DNA from: Rutidosis leptorrhynchoides
Lineage: Eukaryota > Streptophyta > Magnoliopsida > Asterales > Asteraceae
NCBI RefSeq assembly: GCF_046630445.1
Contig: NC_092339.1
Span: forward strand, 74,593,501 to 74,657,500
Length of the DNA stretch: 64,000 nt
Direction of reading: 5' to 3'
The notes under the pieces are model-generated. The model saw only the letters and a list, made by a program, of their open reading frames with translations, was not told where the DNA came from and did not search any database. Below are positions 9,355-21,961 of this stretch, piece after piece; the stretch's first letter is position 1; the number at the start of each line of letters is the position of its first letter. The position numbers and the translations under genes are program-made.

Positions 9355-12300
9355 GTACCTACCCGTTAAAGAAATTTCGTCCCCGAAATTTGATAGAGGT
9401 CATTATGGCTAACAATGAGAATGTTATTATGACGATTATGAAGTTTTATCATGTCTAAGAAGTATGGATAAAATAATTCAATTACTCGAAGCGTATGAGG
9501 GAAGTTATCGTAAATGAAGGAAATAAGATTATAGTGATTCGTCATATCTTTTGACATCATCACAATTGATCTCTGAATTTAAAGAAAATCTTTGTAATCT
9601 ATGTTGGATTTGATGCTTCGGTGATTAAGGAGATTATGATTCTCTTCGAATTAATACGATAATCCATCTTGATTTCTCTGTCGGGTATTTCACTATAAAT
9701 CTACATCCTTCGTTTCCTTACAACTCACACCTTCTATTCTTTCTCCCTCAACTCATATTTTAAAGTATTTGTCAATATGCTTCATCCAGTACTGATTCTC
9801 GATATACTCCTCACTTTCATATCTGTCGTTCTTCTTTTTTATCTGCCTCCGGAAGAATCTATTTACTTCTACTATACTCTCGGTTTTATAGTGTTTTTAG
9901 TTCTTCCGTGTCTTTATATTGCTATATGCATCGATATATATGGTTTATAATTTTTGGGTGGTTGTTGCGTTTTATATCTTCCCTTATATTTAAAAGCCCC
10001 TGCTTTTGTCTTTTATAATCATTGACATCCACGGTTAATGCTCCATTCTATTTGCTGCGATTTATACTCCAATTTCTATTTTGGAGTTTTGTCCTTTCGT
10101 TTCTTCTTCTTGCGATTAAGCAACGTTTGTAATGGTCCAGTATTCGCAGATATGAATTTCAGAATGAACATAGTTAATGTTCTAAGAAGGAAATCGTAAT
10201 GGTACGATCTTGATTTGGCAAATTACCAGAATATCCGGAAAGATAGAACTATCAAGAAGATATGTTCTTAATATGTTTGGAGATTTGGTAGAATGTAAGA
10301 GTTGTGTAAATGGCACATGATGACGGTATGTTCTGTTAATCATCACGTTCCATTAGAAACTCAGCATGAATTACTGTAATATAATCACGTTGATCAAGTG
10401 TCATTATATTATACTAACTCATGCTTCAGTTCCCAATACTACTTCAAAACATTCATATTTGAATTTTTTTTCAGAATTTAGAAACCAACACAGTTTCTTT
10501 TATGTTACAGATATTATGGAGAGATAAATGATCTCAGATAAGAATAGTTGTGAAAATATCTCCAGAAATATGGAGAATATGTATAATGAGAGATACGAAG
10601 ATATCTTATAATATTTAAGATAAGATGATGATGAAGTATAAGGTCCGCAAAGGTTTAGAGTCAGGAGCAAGGTATTCGTTAATGACTTCGTCAGAAACAG
10701 AATCATCAAGATTCTTTAAATACAGACTTTGGTTCTTGTATTTGTCCTTGGTCTCCTTCACGGTCTGCTCAATCCATTGTTCAGTACCAACTCTTCTTTT
10801 TTTTGGGCTTTACCAACACATTATTCTTTGTCATCAAACTTTTGACTGTTAAAGTCGTTTACAATTTCTGCTGCTTCATTAGCATTTCGAGAACTAATTC
10901 ACAGTTTGAGATGTTTTTTAGAAACTTCACATTCGAAGTGTGTAAGTTTAGGAGGTAGACGTTATATGTATATATAACTATTGAAGTAGAAACGCTGCGA
11001 GATTTCAAAATACTGATTGCTGATTTTCAGTAATTGGTATGGCAATTCTTGTTGCAAGATGCGGATGAGTAAGAGATGGAGTTTCAATGAATAAGTATAG
11101 TGACTTTTCGGAGAGGTTTAAGTCGAAGGTTAATGAAGTTGTTGATAAGTTTACTGCTAATGTGGTGAGATATGAAAGGTTCCACAGTAACGACGGTGAA
11201 AGGGCAGCGTATCTATCGAAGTTATAATAAAATTAGTTTTACTGAAAAGTCGAAGTTGACTTGTTGGAGCTGTGACAAAACTGGCTACTTTGAAAAGAAT
11301 CGTAAGGTTGTTTTTACTAATAAATGCTAAATAATTCAACGCGGATACGTGTTAAACTATGACTTTGGGTTCGAGAGTTTTTCAAGTACAAGACTTCGGG
11401 TAATGTGTGATTGGATCATCATCTCGATTGTTCCTTATTTGAAGTGTCTTCCAAAATTTCGAAGCGTTTTAAATGCAGCTTGTCATTGTCAATATCCAAA
11501 GGATAAATTCGTCATAAATCTCGATTGATTCTCGTATCCTTTTGAGTGTTACAATTAAAAGTGATGTTCTATCATAGTTTTAAAGTCAAAGTATAGCTTT
11601 GAAAAAAAAATGTAAGGATCTAAGAGTGATGGTTTTGCTTATATCTCGAGTTGCATTCTGAGATTTCAAAAATCAGAATAGGTGATTGAATTTGAATGAG
11701 TATGGTTGTTTTGATTTCTTATAAAAGAAGGTATACTGTTGTAAAAATAGGGAGTATAGTTGATGATTTACTGAATTAGAATCGAAGAATGTAATATATT
11801 AATTGTGCATTTATATATCTCTCGGGTATTACCTACCCGTTAAAAAATGTCACAAATAATATTTTGAACAAGAATTTTTCATTACAGTCTTTATGAAAAT
11901 ATATGTATGTATATTTTCTTCAGATGTAATACAGATTTAATGAGTTAATATCATATTAAGCTCATTTGATTTTCGGCTTGGATTAGTAAAGAATAATCTC
12001 TAAAACATTAGAGATTACATAATCTTCGCGGAGTATTTCGCTAATGTAATCAATACTTCAATATTTATTCTTATAGATATTTCCTTAGTGAATTATGCTG
12101 ATGCTCATAGAACTCTTGCTAACTTCACAAGATACGAATGTTGTTTTCCAGTAAGTTTCGAGTACATTGAAGATGAAAGTGTAAAATCAAACATGTTATT
12201 GAATGATACACTTGGTTTATTATGAAACCGAATTCATTTAATTGAATCAAAGATTGTAGTTACGATGGTTAGGTTGTTAACGAAGGATGTACATCATAGC

Positions 12301-12712
12301 ATATTAGTAATATGAATTTAACTGAGTAGTATCTACCCTTTTTCAATTCATATTCAATAGCTTAGTACGAAAGATTTTTATAGTTTCAGCATTCATATAT
12401 ATAAAATATATATATAATTTCTTCAGAAGAATGAGTTAATACTTCATAACTCGTTGATACAAAATACTCGTTGTTGATCAATGATGACGTCCACTGCGAT
12501 TCTTGAACTGACGGAACTTGTGATGTTATAGGTGCTGCTAGTGCTGATGATGCTGACAGTACTGACGGTGATGGTGGTGCTGACGATATTGTTGATGCTG
12601 ATGATACTGCCGGTAACTACTGGTGATGCTGCTGAAGCTTGTGGTATTGAGGCTTGCGATGTGGATGTTCCTGGCGGTATTGGTTATGCTGCTGGTGCTG
12701 CTGATGGTGTTT

Positions 12713-13130
12713 GTAATCCGTGCACCATGTGTTCCAAAGCCACTACTCGGGCGCGAAGTTCGTTAATTTCTGCTAGTACCCTGGGATGATTGGAGGTTGG
12801 AAAGAGCGGATGAATAAGATTTGCAATATGGAATAGTATATAATCATGACGAGATACTCTAGCAATGAGTGAGAAAATGGTGACTCGAACAGGTTCGCCG
12901 GTAAGTGCTTCAGGTTCATTGCCAAGAGGGCAATGTGGTGAATGGAAGGGATCACCTTCTTTTTGTCTTCAATGGTTGAGTTAACTATGGACCCATCCCC
13001 AATTCATCCAAAATAGATGATGGGAAATTGGTTGATCCATTCCGGTGATGCTACTTTCGGAGCTCAGGTAGATATCCATATCGGAATAGCTGTCGGAATC
13101 TGAGGAATTCGAACTGGTTGAGGGATCCAT
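12713..13130 (-). pseudogene. Degenerate pre-gag ORF of element N
   Basis: From an ATG at 13130 the frame reads MDPSTSSNSSDSDS, is Ser/Asp-rich for 30 residues, and hits TAA at 12981 and a TGA shortly after. The same frame then continues open with a Pro/His-rich start (DPFHSPHCPLGNEPEALTGE) and ends in a likely coiled coil (LAEINELRARVVALEHMVHG), stopping at TAA near 12713. I recognise this type of protein from Asteraceae LTR elements but know of no function. It occupies the position that ORF1 holds in A, B and C. Two internal stops make it non-functional as read. Confidence 0.6.
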
Positions 13131-13525
13131 CTCGTAGGATCAGGGAAAGAATTTTTGGTATGAAATAGATTGTAGAATTTAGATTTGGTATTCTTCAATT
13201 ACATAATTTGCATATGTATATATAATACCAAAATTCCGTAAATTACGGAGAATCTTTGAAAAGATGACAGTCAAAGTTCACAGTAATAGATGTGCTAAGA
13301 TAAGAATCCGTCTATACACTATTATGCAATAAATGCAGGAAAACGCGTCTAGACTTAAGATGATAAGCAGGTAATTTCCTAAGGATGATAAGTAGATGAT
13401 TTTCGACTAGAATTGATAAGCAAACTTTTTGACATGCAGACACGGTCGAAGTCCAGACTCACTAATGCATCTTAACAACTATCAGTTAGACACACTAATG
13501 CAAGACCTGGTTCTCTAAGACCACC

Positions 13526-13537
13526 GCTCTGATACCA
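13526..13537 (-). other. Primer binding site of element N
   Basis: Reverse complement of TGGTATCAGAGC, two bases inside the right LTR, matching the plant initiator-Met tRNA 3' end. Confidence 0.85.
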
Positions 13538-13539
13538 AC

Positions 13540-16516
13540 TGAAAGGACCCGTTCATATACATTATAAACGATTCACAATAGTTGATTACATCGCGAGGTA
13601 TTTGACCTCTATATGATACATTTTACAAACATTGCATTCGTTTTTAAAAGACAAACTTTCTTTACAACGAAAGTTGACGGCATGCACACCATTTCATAAT
13701 ACATCCAACTATAATTGGCTTAATAATAATCTTGATGAAATCAATAACTCGAATGCAACGTCTTTCAAAATATGCCATGAATGACTCCAAGTAATATCCT
13801 TAAAATGAGCTAATGCACAGCGGAAGATTTCTTTAATACCTGAGAATAAACATGCTTTAAAGTGTCAACCAAAAGGTTGGTGAGTTCATAGGTTTATCAT
13901 AACAATCATTTCAATATATTAATAGACCACAAGATTTCCGTTTATAAGTATATGTACACTCGCAAGTGTATAAAAGTATTCTATAAGTTGTAGGCACCCG
14001 GTAACAAGCCTTAACGTTCATGTTTTACCCTCTGAAGTACACCAGATCAGGTGTGTTTAAAATAACCTCGAAGTACTAAAGCATCCCATAGTCAGGATGG
14101 AGTTTGTCAGGCCCAATAGATCTATCTTTAGGATTCGCGCCTACCGTACATAGACAAGTAGTTTAATGTTACCAAGCTAAGGGTATATTTCTGGTTTAAA
14201 CCCACGTAGAATTAGTTTTAGTACTTGTGTCTATTTCGTAAAACATTTATAAAAACAGCGCATGTATTCTCAGTCCCAAAAATATATATAAAAGGGAGCA
14301 AATGAAACTCACCATACTGTATTTCGTAGTAAAAATACATATAACGTCATTTAACAAGTGCAAGGTTGGCCTCGGATTCACGAACCTATATTAATTATAT
14401 ATATTTATATGTTGGTCAATATTTGTCTAACAATTTTTGGTCAAGTCATAGTGTACCACAATCCTAATGCTCGAGACTAATATACAAAAGTCAACAAAAG
14501 TCAACTTGACCCAAAATGACTTCTAAAATTTATACGTGTTTATTATATAACTTAACTATAGTCGTTTTATATATTTAAATATATTTATTAGATTTTATAA
14601 TAATAAAAGTCATTTATTAATAAAAATTTATATTAACATTTATATATGATAAAATATACTTTTATATATCTCAAGTAGTAAAATTTATAAAGTTCACTTA
14701 ATATCGTAAAACTATAGTGGTAAGTATTATTAATGTAATGATATTACGCGTGGTGAAAAATATCTTTGCATTCCCTATTTATTTGATAAAATAATATTGA
14801 TCATAATAATAATAAGTAAAAGTTGTATTATTTTGTAATAATAATTATTATTATTCTATAAAAAAATAACAATATTTATATTTACTAAAAATGTTATTAT
14901 GATAAAATGATAATACTAACATAATAGTAATAATAATATTTTATAATAACAATGATATTTCTATTAAAATAATAACGACGATAGTAATAATAATCATTTT
15001 AACAATAATACTAAAATTCAGTTGACTATAACTTCTAATCCGTTCATCAAAACCATTCGATATCTAAATAAAAAGTTCTTAATTTTTCGCTAGCTTTCCA
15101 ATGACATGCATATCATATACCCTATCTCAGTAGCATATGTATCTAATTCAGGATTCAACAAACCTATCTAAGGACAATATCGAATGTACAAGCATGCATA
15201 ATCCTATATACTCGAGCACTAGTCAGGGATACACTATTGATATATAAAAGTTAAGTTATGAGTGCTCACGTATCAATATTGAGATTCAATATTGCAGAAA
15301 AGTACGTAGACGCAACGGAGATGATAAACACTAGATTGACCTTACGAGCATACCCATGAACCATACCCATCACCTCCATAGCTATAACCCATAATTTCCT
15401 TAGCTTCGACTCATTCAAAAAAAACTATTTTGAAATCACTCGGACATCACTCCGTCATAATATTTTATGTATACTAATAATATCTTGAAATAATACTAAG
15501 TAAATATATATATGTAATTCGATTGAGAGAGTTTAGAGAAATATATTTACAAGTTTCCATGAAATAATGAAACCTATTGAATTCTATTTATAATAGATTT
15601 TTGAATTATTAAAGTGAATTATTAAAGTATGAATTATTAAAGTGAATTATTAAAATATGAATTATTAAAGTGAATTATTAAAGTATGAATTATTAAAGTG
15701 AATTATTAAAGTATGAATTATTAAAGTAAATTATTAAAGTGAATTATTAAAGTTAAAGTAAAGTAAAAGTAAAGTAAAGGTAAAGTTAAAGTATAGTAAA
15801 AGTATAAAACTATGTACGTATAATATGCGTATAAATATATATAATATTAATTTAAATCGTTATATATATTTAATGAAATAAAATATAAATATCGTTATAT
15901 TTATTATACTGGTTAAGTACTGAGTTGTCAAAAGTGATTCTAGATATTTATAAAAGTTATATACATTTTAATAATAAAGTTCTTTTTAAACTGAAAACGT
16001 TTTTGTACGTTTGAAAATAGATTAATAGAATATTATGGAAACCAATTCTCCACTAGCTTTTGTCTAACTTTCGTAAATGACACTTTTTATTTTTATTTAT
16101 AAATAGCTTTACAAATTATTCCGAATATCGTTAAGAGGAATAGATTTTCTCAAATCATAGTGGACCTCTCAATAGAGACTTGTAATCATAATTCAAAGTT
16201 TCTGATAATTCAATCATTTAATATATATATTTTTTAATTTCATCGATAATCATATTGAAACAAATACGTTCATATAAAGCATTATACGTTTAAATACTTT
16301 GTTGACATTTTCAATTTATAACATATACACATATACATACATATTCATATATGTTCATTTAATGGTTCGTGAATCATTGGAATTTGGTCGAGGTTTAAAT
16401 GAATGTATAAACATAGTTTAAAATCCTTGAGATTTAACTTATCAAACATTGCTTATCGTGTCAGAATAATATAAAGATAAAGTTTAAATTTAGTCGAAAA
16501 TTTCCGGGTCGTCAGA
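13540..16516 (-). repeat. Right LTR of element N (5' LTR, about 2977 bp)
   Basis: Partner of 6364-9354. Its right end reads GTCGTCAGA instead of GTCGTCACA, one change in the terminal TGTG. A's pol resumes immediately after, at GCGCAACAAGG. Confidence 0.88.
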
Positions 16517-17950
16517 GCGCAACAAGGAGTTTTAAAAGAGGGAAATTTAAAGGATGAAATACCCAAAGGATCGAAGAAGCATCTTAATATTCGGGAAGAC
16601 AGAACCTGGTATAGGGCTGAAAGAATTTGGGTACCAAAATTTGGAGATATGAGAGAAATGGTACTTAGAGAAGCTCATAAAACCAGATACTCAATACATC
16701 CTGGAACGGGGAAGATGTACAAGGATCTTAAGAAACATTTTTGGTGGCCAGGTATGAAAGCCGATATTGCTAAATATGTAGGAGAATGTTTGACGTGTTC
16801 TAAGGTCAAAGCTGAGCATCAGAAACCATCAGGTCTACTACAACAACCTGAAATCCCGGAATGGAAATGGGAAAACATTACCATGGATTTCATTACTAAA
16901 TTGCCAAGGACTGCAAGTGGTTATGATACTATTTGGGTAATAGTTGATCGTCTCACCAAGTCAGCACACTTCCTGCCAATAAGAGAAGATGACAAGATGG
17001 AGAAGTTAGCACGACTGTATTTGAAGGAAGTCGTCTCCAGACATGGAATACCAATCTCTATTATCTCTGATAGGGATGGCAGATTTATTTCAAGATTCTG
17101 GCAGACATTACAGCAAGCATTAGGAACTCGTCTAGACATGAGTACTGCCTATCATCCACAAACTGATGGGCAGAGCGAAAGGACGATACAAACGCTTGAA
17201 GACATGCTACGAGCATGTGTTATTGATTTCGGAAACAGTTGGGATCGGCATCTACCGTTAGCAGAATTTTCCTACAACAACAGCTACCATTCAAGCATTG
17301 AGATGGCGCCGTTTGAAGCACTTTATGGTAGAAAGTGCAGGTCTCCGATTTGTTGGAGTGAAGTGGGGGATAGACAGATTACAGGTCCGGAGATAATACA
17401 AGAAACTACCGAGAAAATCATCCAAATTCAACAAAGATTGAAAACCGCCCAGAGTCGACAAAAGAGCTACGCGGACAGTAAAAGAAAAGATATAGAATTT
17501 GAAATTGGAGAAATGGTCATGCTTAAGGTTTCACCTTGGAAAGGCGTTGTTCGATTTGGTAAACGGGGGAAACTAAATCCAAGGTACATTGGACCATTCA
17601 AGATTATAGATCGTGTCAGACCAGTAGCTTACCGACTTGAGTTACCTCAACAACTCGCGGCTGTACATAACACTTTCCACGTCTCGAATTTGAAGAAATG
17701 TTTTGCTAAAGAAGATCTCACTATTCCTTTAGATGAAATCCAAATCAACGAAAAACTTCAATTTATCGAAGAACCCGTCGAAATAATGGATCGTGAGGTT
17801 AAAAGACTTAAGCAAAACAAGATACCAATTGTTAAGGTTCGATGGAATGCTTGTAGAGGACCCGAGTTCACCTGGGAACGATAAGAACAGATGAAGAATA
17901 AATACCCGCATTTATTTCCAGAAGATACGTCAACACCTCCAACTGCTTAA
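16517..17950 (+). pseudogene. gag-pol: gag-pol of element A, 3' part (integrase and chromodomain), broken
   Basis: This continues the frame cut at 5960. It has the integrase zinc finger (H and C residues around [15 protein letters not shown] and CLTCSKVK), the catalytic core starting WENITMDFI with the DD35E acidic residues, the GPF region ([12 protein letters not shown]) and a C-terminal chromodomain ([29 protein letters not shown]). The chromodomain is expected to read heterochromatin marks and steer insertion. The RNase H end and the linker to integrase (about 95 residues) are missing. A GAA-to-TAA change at about 17882 stops it 22 codons early. The natural stop is at 17948-17950. Confidence 0.9.
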
Positions 17951-17970
17951 AATTTCGGGACGAAATTTAT

Positions 17971-17985
17971 TTAACGGGTAGGTAC
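17971..17985 (+). other. Terminal tract before 3' LTR of A (polypurine position)
   Basis: TTAACGGGTAGGTAC directly precedes the LTR start TGTAGTGACCC. It occupies the polypurine-tract position but contains pyrimidines, so plus-strand priming from it would be atypical. The same tract ends B, C, D and N. Confidence 0.6.
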
Positions 17986-18245
17986 TGTAGTGACCCGAAC
18001 TTTTCCATGTTTATATATATATATTAAATGAAATTGTTATTTACATGATTAAGTGTTTCTAACATGTTAAGCAATCAAACTTATTAAGACTTGATTAATT
18101 GAAATAGGTTTCATATAGACAATTGACCACCCAAGTTGACCGGTGATTCACGAACGTTAAAATTTGTAAAAACTATACGATGACATATATGGTTATATAT
18201 ATAGTTAACATGATTTTATTATAAGTATGTATCTCAATAGGTATT

Positions 18246-18770
18246 TTAACAATGAGTTATATACATAAAAATGAGACAATTAATTTAAGAAACTCGAAAA
18301 CGATATATATAACGATTATCGTTATAACAACGTCTTACTAGGTACATATGAATCATATTAAGATATTGATACACTTGGTTAATTATGTTAAATTATAAGT
18401 AAATATATTATTAAGTGTATTAACAATGAAATACATATGTAAAAATAAGACTACTAACTTAATGATTTCGAAACGAGACATATATGTAACGATTATCGTT
18501 GTAACGACATTTAACTGTATATATATCATACTAAGATATATTATATATCATAATATTATGATAATATAACAATTTAACATCTCATTTGTTATAATAAACA
18601 ATGGGTTAACAACATTCAACAAGATCGTTAACCTAAAGGTTTCAAAACAACATTTACATGTAACGACTAACGATGACTTAACGACTCAGTTAAAATGTAT
18701 ATACATGTAGTGTTTTAATATGTATTTATACACTTTTTAAAGACTTCAAGACACTTATCAAAATACTTCT
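18246..18770 (+). repeat. Degenerate ~175-bp tandem units in LTR U3 with AACGATTATCGTT palindromes
   Basis: Units starting TTAACAATG lie at 18246, 18420 and about 18606. The first two each contain the perfect palindrome AACGATTATCGTT (18311-18323 and 18488-18500); the third has a decayed version (AACGACTAACGATG). A and C have this arrangement while B has one unit fewer, which accounts for its LTR being about 180 bases shorter. They lie upstream of the putative start of transcription, so they could be enhancer repeats. Confidence 0.6.
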
Positions 18771-19030
18771 ACTTAACAAAAATGCTTACAATTACATCCT
18801 CGTTCAGTTTCATCAATAATTCTACTCGTAGGCACCCGTACTCGTACAATACACATCTTTTAGATGTATGTACTATTGGTATATGCACTCCAATGATCAG
18901 CTCTTAGCAGCCCATGTGAGTCACCTAACACATGTGGGAACCATCATTTGGCAACTAGCATGAAATATCTCATAAAATTACAAAAATATGAGTAATCATT
19001 CATGACTTATTTACATGAAAACAAAATTAG

Positions 19031-19110
19031 ATATCCTTTATATCTAATCCATACACCAACGACCAAAAACACCTACAAACACTTTCATTCTTCAATTTTC
19101 TTCATCTAAT
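19031..19110 (+). promoter_or_regulatory. Candidate LTR promoter (TATA-like box and pyrimidine-rich leader)
   Basis: TTTATAT at 19037-19043 is followed by an A/C-rich then CT-rich stretch (CACTTTCATTCTTC and onward), as in plant transcript starts. It is conserved in B (near 24320, - strand) and C. No direct evidence of a start site. Confidence 0.3.
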
Positions 19111-21418
19111 TGATCTCTCTCAAGTTCTATCTTCAAGTTCTAAGTGTTCTTCATAAATTCCAAAAGTTCAAGTTTCATAAAATCAAGAATACTTCCAAGA
19201 TTGCAAGTTTACTTCCAAGTTTTCTAAATCCATTCCAAGTAATCATCCAATATTAAGAAACCTTTGTTACTTACAGTAGGTTATCTTTCTAATACAACGT
19301 AATAATCATATTCAAACTTTAATTCAATTTCTATAACTATAACAATCTTATTTCGAGTGAAAATCTTACTTGAAATTGTTTTCGTGTCATGATTCTGCTT
19401 CAAGAACTTTCAAGCCATTCAAGGATCCTTTGAAGCTAGATCTATTTTTTTCATTTCCAGTAGGTTTATCCAAGGAACTTGAGGTAGTAATGATGTTCAT
19501 AACATCATTCGATTCATACATATAAAGCTATCTTATTCGAAGGTTTAAACTTGTAATCACTAGAACATAGTTTAGTTAATTCTAAACTTGTTCGCAAATA
19601 AAAGTTAATCCTTCTAACTTGACTTTTAAAATCAACTAAACACATGTTCTATATCTATATGATATGCTAACTTAATGATTTAAAACCTGGAAACACGAAA
19701 AATACCGTAAAATCGGATTTACGCCGTCGTAGTAACACCGCGGGCTGTTTTGGGTTAGTTAATTAAAAACTATGATAAACTTTGATTTAAAAGTTGTTAT
19801 TCTGGGAAAATGATTTTTATTATGAACATGAAACTATATCCAAAAATTATGGTTAAACTCAAAGTGGAAGTATGTTTTCTAAAATGGTCATCTAGACGTC
19901 GTTCTTTCGACTGAAATGACTACCTTTACAAAAATGACTTGTAACTTATTTTTACGACTATAAACCTATACTTTTTCTATTTAGATTCATAAAATAGAGT
20001 TCAATATGAAACCATAGCAATTTGATTCACTCAAAACGGATTTAAAATGAAGAAGTTATGGGTAAAACAAGATTGGATAATTTTTCTCATTTTAGCTACG
20101 TGAAAATTGGTAACAAATCTATTCCAACCATAACTTAATCAACTTGTATTGTATATTATGTAATCTTGAGATACCATAGACACGTATACAATGTTTCGAC
20201 CTATCATGTCGACACATCTATATATATTTCGGAACAACCATAGACACTCTATATGTGAATGTTGGAGTTAGCTATACAGGGTTGAGGTTGATTCCAAAAT
20301 ATATATAGTTTGAGTTGTAATCAATACTGAGATACGTATACACTGGGTCGTGGATTGATTCAAGATAATATTTATCGATTTATTTCTGTACATCTAACTG
20401 TGGACAACTAGTTGTAGGTTACTAACGAGGACAGCTGACTTAATAAACTTAAAACATCAAAATGTATTAAAAGTTTTGTAAATATATTTTGAACATACTT
20501 TGATATATATGTATATATTGTTATAGGTTTGTGAATCAACCAGTGGCCAAGTCTTACTTCCCGACGAAGTAAAAATCTGTGAAAGTGAGTTATAGTCCCA
20601 CTTTTAAAATCTAATATTTTTGGGATGAGAATACATGCAGGTTTTATAAATGATTTACAAAATAGACACAAGTACATGAAACTACATTCTATGGTTGAAT
20701 TATCGAAATTGAATATGCCCTTTTTTATTAAGTCTGGTAATCTAAGAATTAGGGAACAGACACCCTAATTGACGCGAATCCTAAAGATAGATCTATTGGG
20801 CCTAACAAACCCCATCCAAAGTACCGGATGCTTTAGTACTTCGAAATTTATATCATATCCGAAGGGTGTCCCGGAATGATGGGGATATTCTTATATATGC
20901 ATCTTGTTAATGTCGGTTACCAGGTGTTCACCATATGAATGATTTTTATCTCTATGTATGGGATGTGTATTGAAATATGAAATCTTGTGGTCTATTGTTA
21001 CGATTTGATATATATAGGTTAAACCTATAACTCACCAACATTTTTGTTGACGTTTAAAGCATGTTTATTCTCAGGTGAATACTAAGAGCTTCCGCTGCTG
21101 CATACTAAAATAAGGACAAGATTTAGAGTCCATGTTTGTATGATATTGTGTAAAAACTGCATTCAAGAAACTGATTTCGATGTAACATATTTGTATTGTA
21201 AACCATTATGTAATGGTCGTGTGTAAACAGGATATTTTAGATTATCATTATTTGATAATCTACGTAAAGCTTTTTAAACCTTTATTTATGAAATAAAGGT
21301 TATGGTTTGTTTTAAAAATGAATGCAGTCTTTGAAAAACGTCTCATATAGAGGTCAAAACCTCGCAACGAAATCAATTAATATGGAATGTTTTTAATCAA
21401 TAAGAACGGGACATTTCA

Positions 21419-21679
21419 AACGAAGCCAATAACAAGCAGAAAATTGCAAAGTACTACAATCAGCGTGTGCGTTCGCGCTCTTATAAGTGCGGGGACTTAG
21501 TTTAGCTTCAGAATGACGCAAGTCATGCGGAGGATACTGGGAAATTGGGCCCCCGCTGGGAAGGTCCGTATAGGGTAGCAAAAGCAAGCAACACCGGGGC
21601 ATACCATCTCGAGACATTAGATGGAAAACCTGTGAAACGCACTTGGCACACGACATTGTTGAAAAAATGTTATATGTAG
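21419..21679 (+). pseudogene. pol: C-terminal end of a Tat-lineage Ty3/gypsy pol (integrase tail)
   Basis: The frame reads through KIAKYYNQRVRSRSY, a GKLGPRWEGPYRV segment (the GPY/F module) and YHLETLDGKPVKRTWH, ending KKCYM and a stop at 21677-21679. This ending is typical of Tat/Ogre/Retand integrases and clearly differs from the chromodomain end of A, B and C. TAG at 21503-21505 interrupts it. The upstream pol is on the far side of element A, out of the window, so A inserted inside this gene. Confidence 0.8.
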
Positions 21680-21961
21680 CTGGATGGACCTGATCACTCC
21701 AATTTATTTTAGCGCATTATTTTTTCTATGTATTTTCCGTCCGTTTGGATGTGTCGCGGTTGTAATCATTATTAATGCCAATTAAATATTTACTCGCGCA
21801 TACTTTTGATGTGTATTTCTCTTTTTTTTATACGTTTCCTGCCTACTTAAGGGGTGTCCTCTAGCCCCCGTGCGGCAGAAGCCTGTTTGGTTACAAGGCC
21901 AGATATTAACGGCAGGCGAAGGGAATTGGCTTTCCCCTAGCCAAGCGCCACGCAGACTAGA
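21680..21961 (+). other. Tat element region after pol, first part
   Basis: Higher in GC than the LTRs (GCCCCCGTGCGGCAGAAG and similar), no gene seen. It ends with CTAGA (21957-21961), the left target duplication of element B, and continues at 35057. Confidence 0.7.

Larger units (their letters stand above)
9355..13539 (-). other. Internal region of element N, no pol
   Basis: It starts at 9355 with the reverse complement of the tract TTTAACGGGTAGGTACTG shared with A, B and C, preceded by ATTTCGGGGACGAAATTT, a typical gypsy 3' end. A second copy of the tract within a palindrome lies at 11823-11842. Apart from a broken Ser/Asp-rich frame at 12713-13130 nothing codes for a recognisable protein. 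On the + strand, 11087-11230 and 11255-11310 give gag-like wording (SERFKSKVNEVVDKFTANV; CWSCDKTGYFEKN, a zinc-knuckle-like pattern lacking its His), but both are too damaged to call. No other genes were seen in these 4 kb. Confidence 0.7.
5961..16516 (-). mobile_element. Element N: gene-poor chromovirus relative nested in A's pol, partly tandem
   Basis: Two near-identical LTRs (6364-9354 and 13540-16516) run on the - strand and begin with TGTGACGACCC, a common start in Asteraceae gypsy elements as I remember them. The internal region (9355-13539) has no RT or integrase, so the element depends on others. Outside the left LTR, where host sequence should start, lie another 403 bases of leader with primer site (5961-6363), a copy of 13138-13539. 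The order is thus leader-LTR-internal-leader-LTR, as left by a tandem array or circle. No target duplication is visible. Compared with B, A has lost about 285 bases of pol (B positions about 26684-26968) at the junction. Confidence 0.85.
17986..21418 (+). repeat. 3' LTR of element A (3433 bp)
   Basis: It runs TGTAGTGACCCG to GGGACATTTCA. The last 1108 bases match the partial 5' LTR at 1-1108. The right flank (AAACGAAG) is Tat-lineage pol. The left target duplication is outside the window. It is long for an LTR but within the range of Tekay/Del elements. No intact gene is present; short open frames inside (20408-20677, - strand) are AT-rich and unsupported. Confidence 0.92.

Noticed and set aside
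12532..12789. + strand Leu/Ala-rich frame in element N
   Set aside because: Antisense to GCAGCA/ATCATC-type repeats after the pre-gag ORF; composition explained by the repeats.
21393..21656. - strand frame opposite the Tat integrase tail
   Set aside because: Shadow of the recognisable sense frame.
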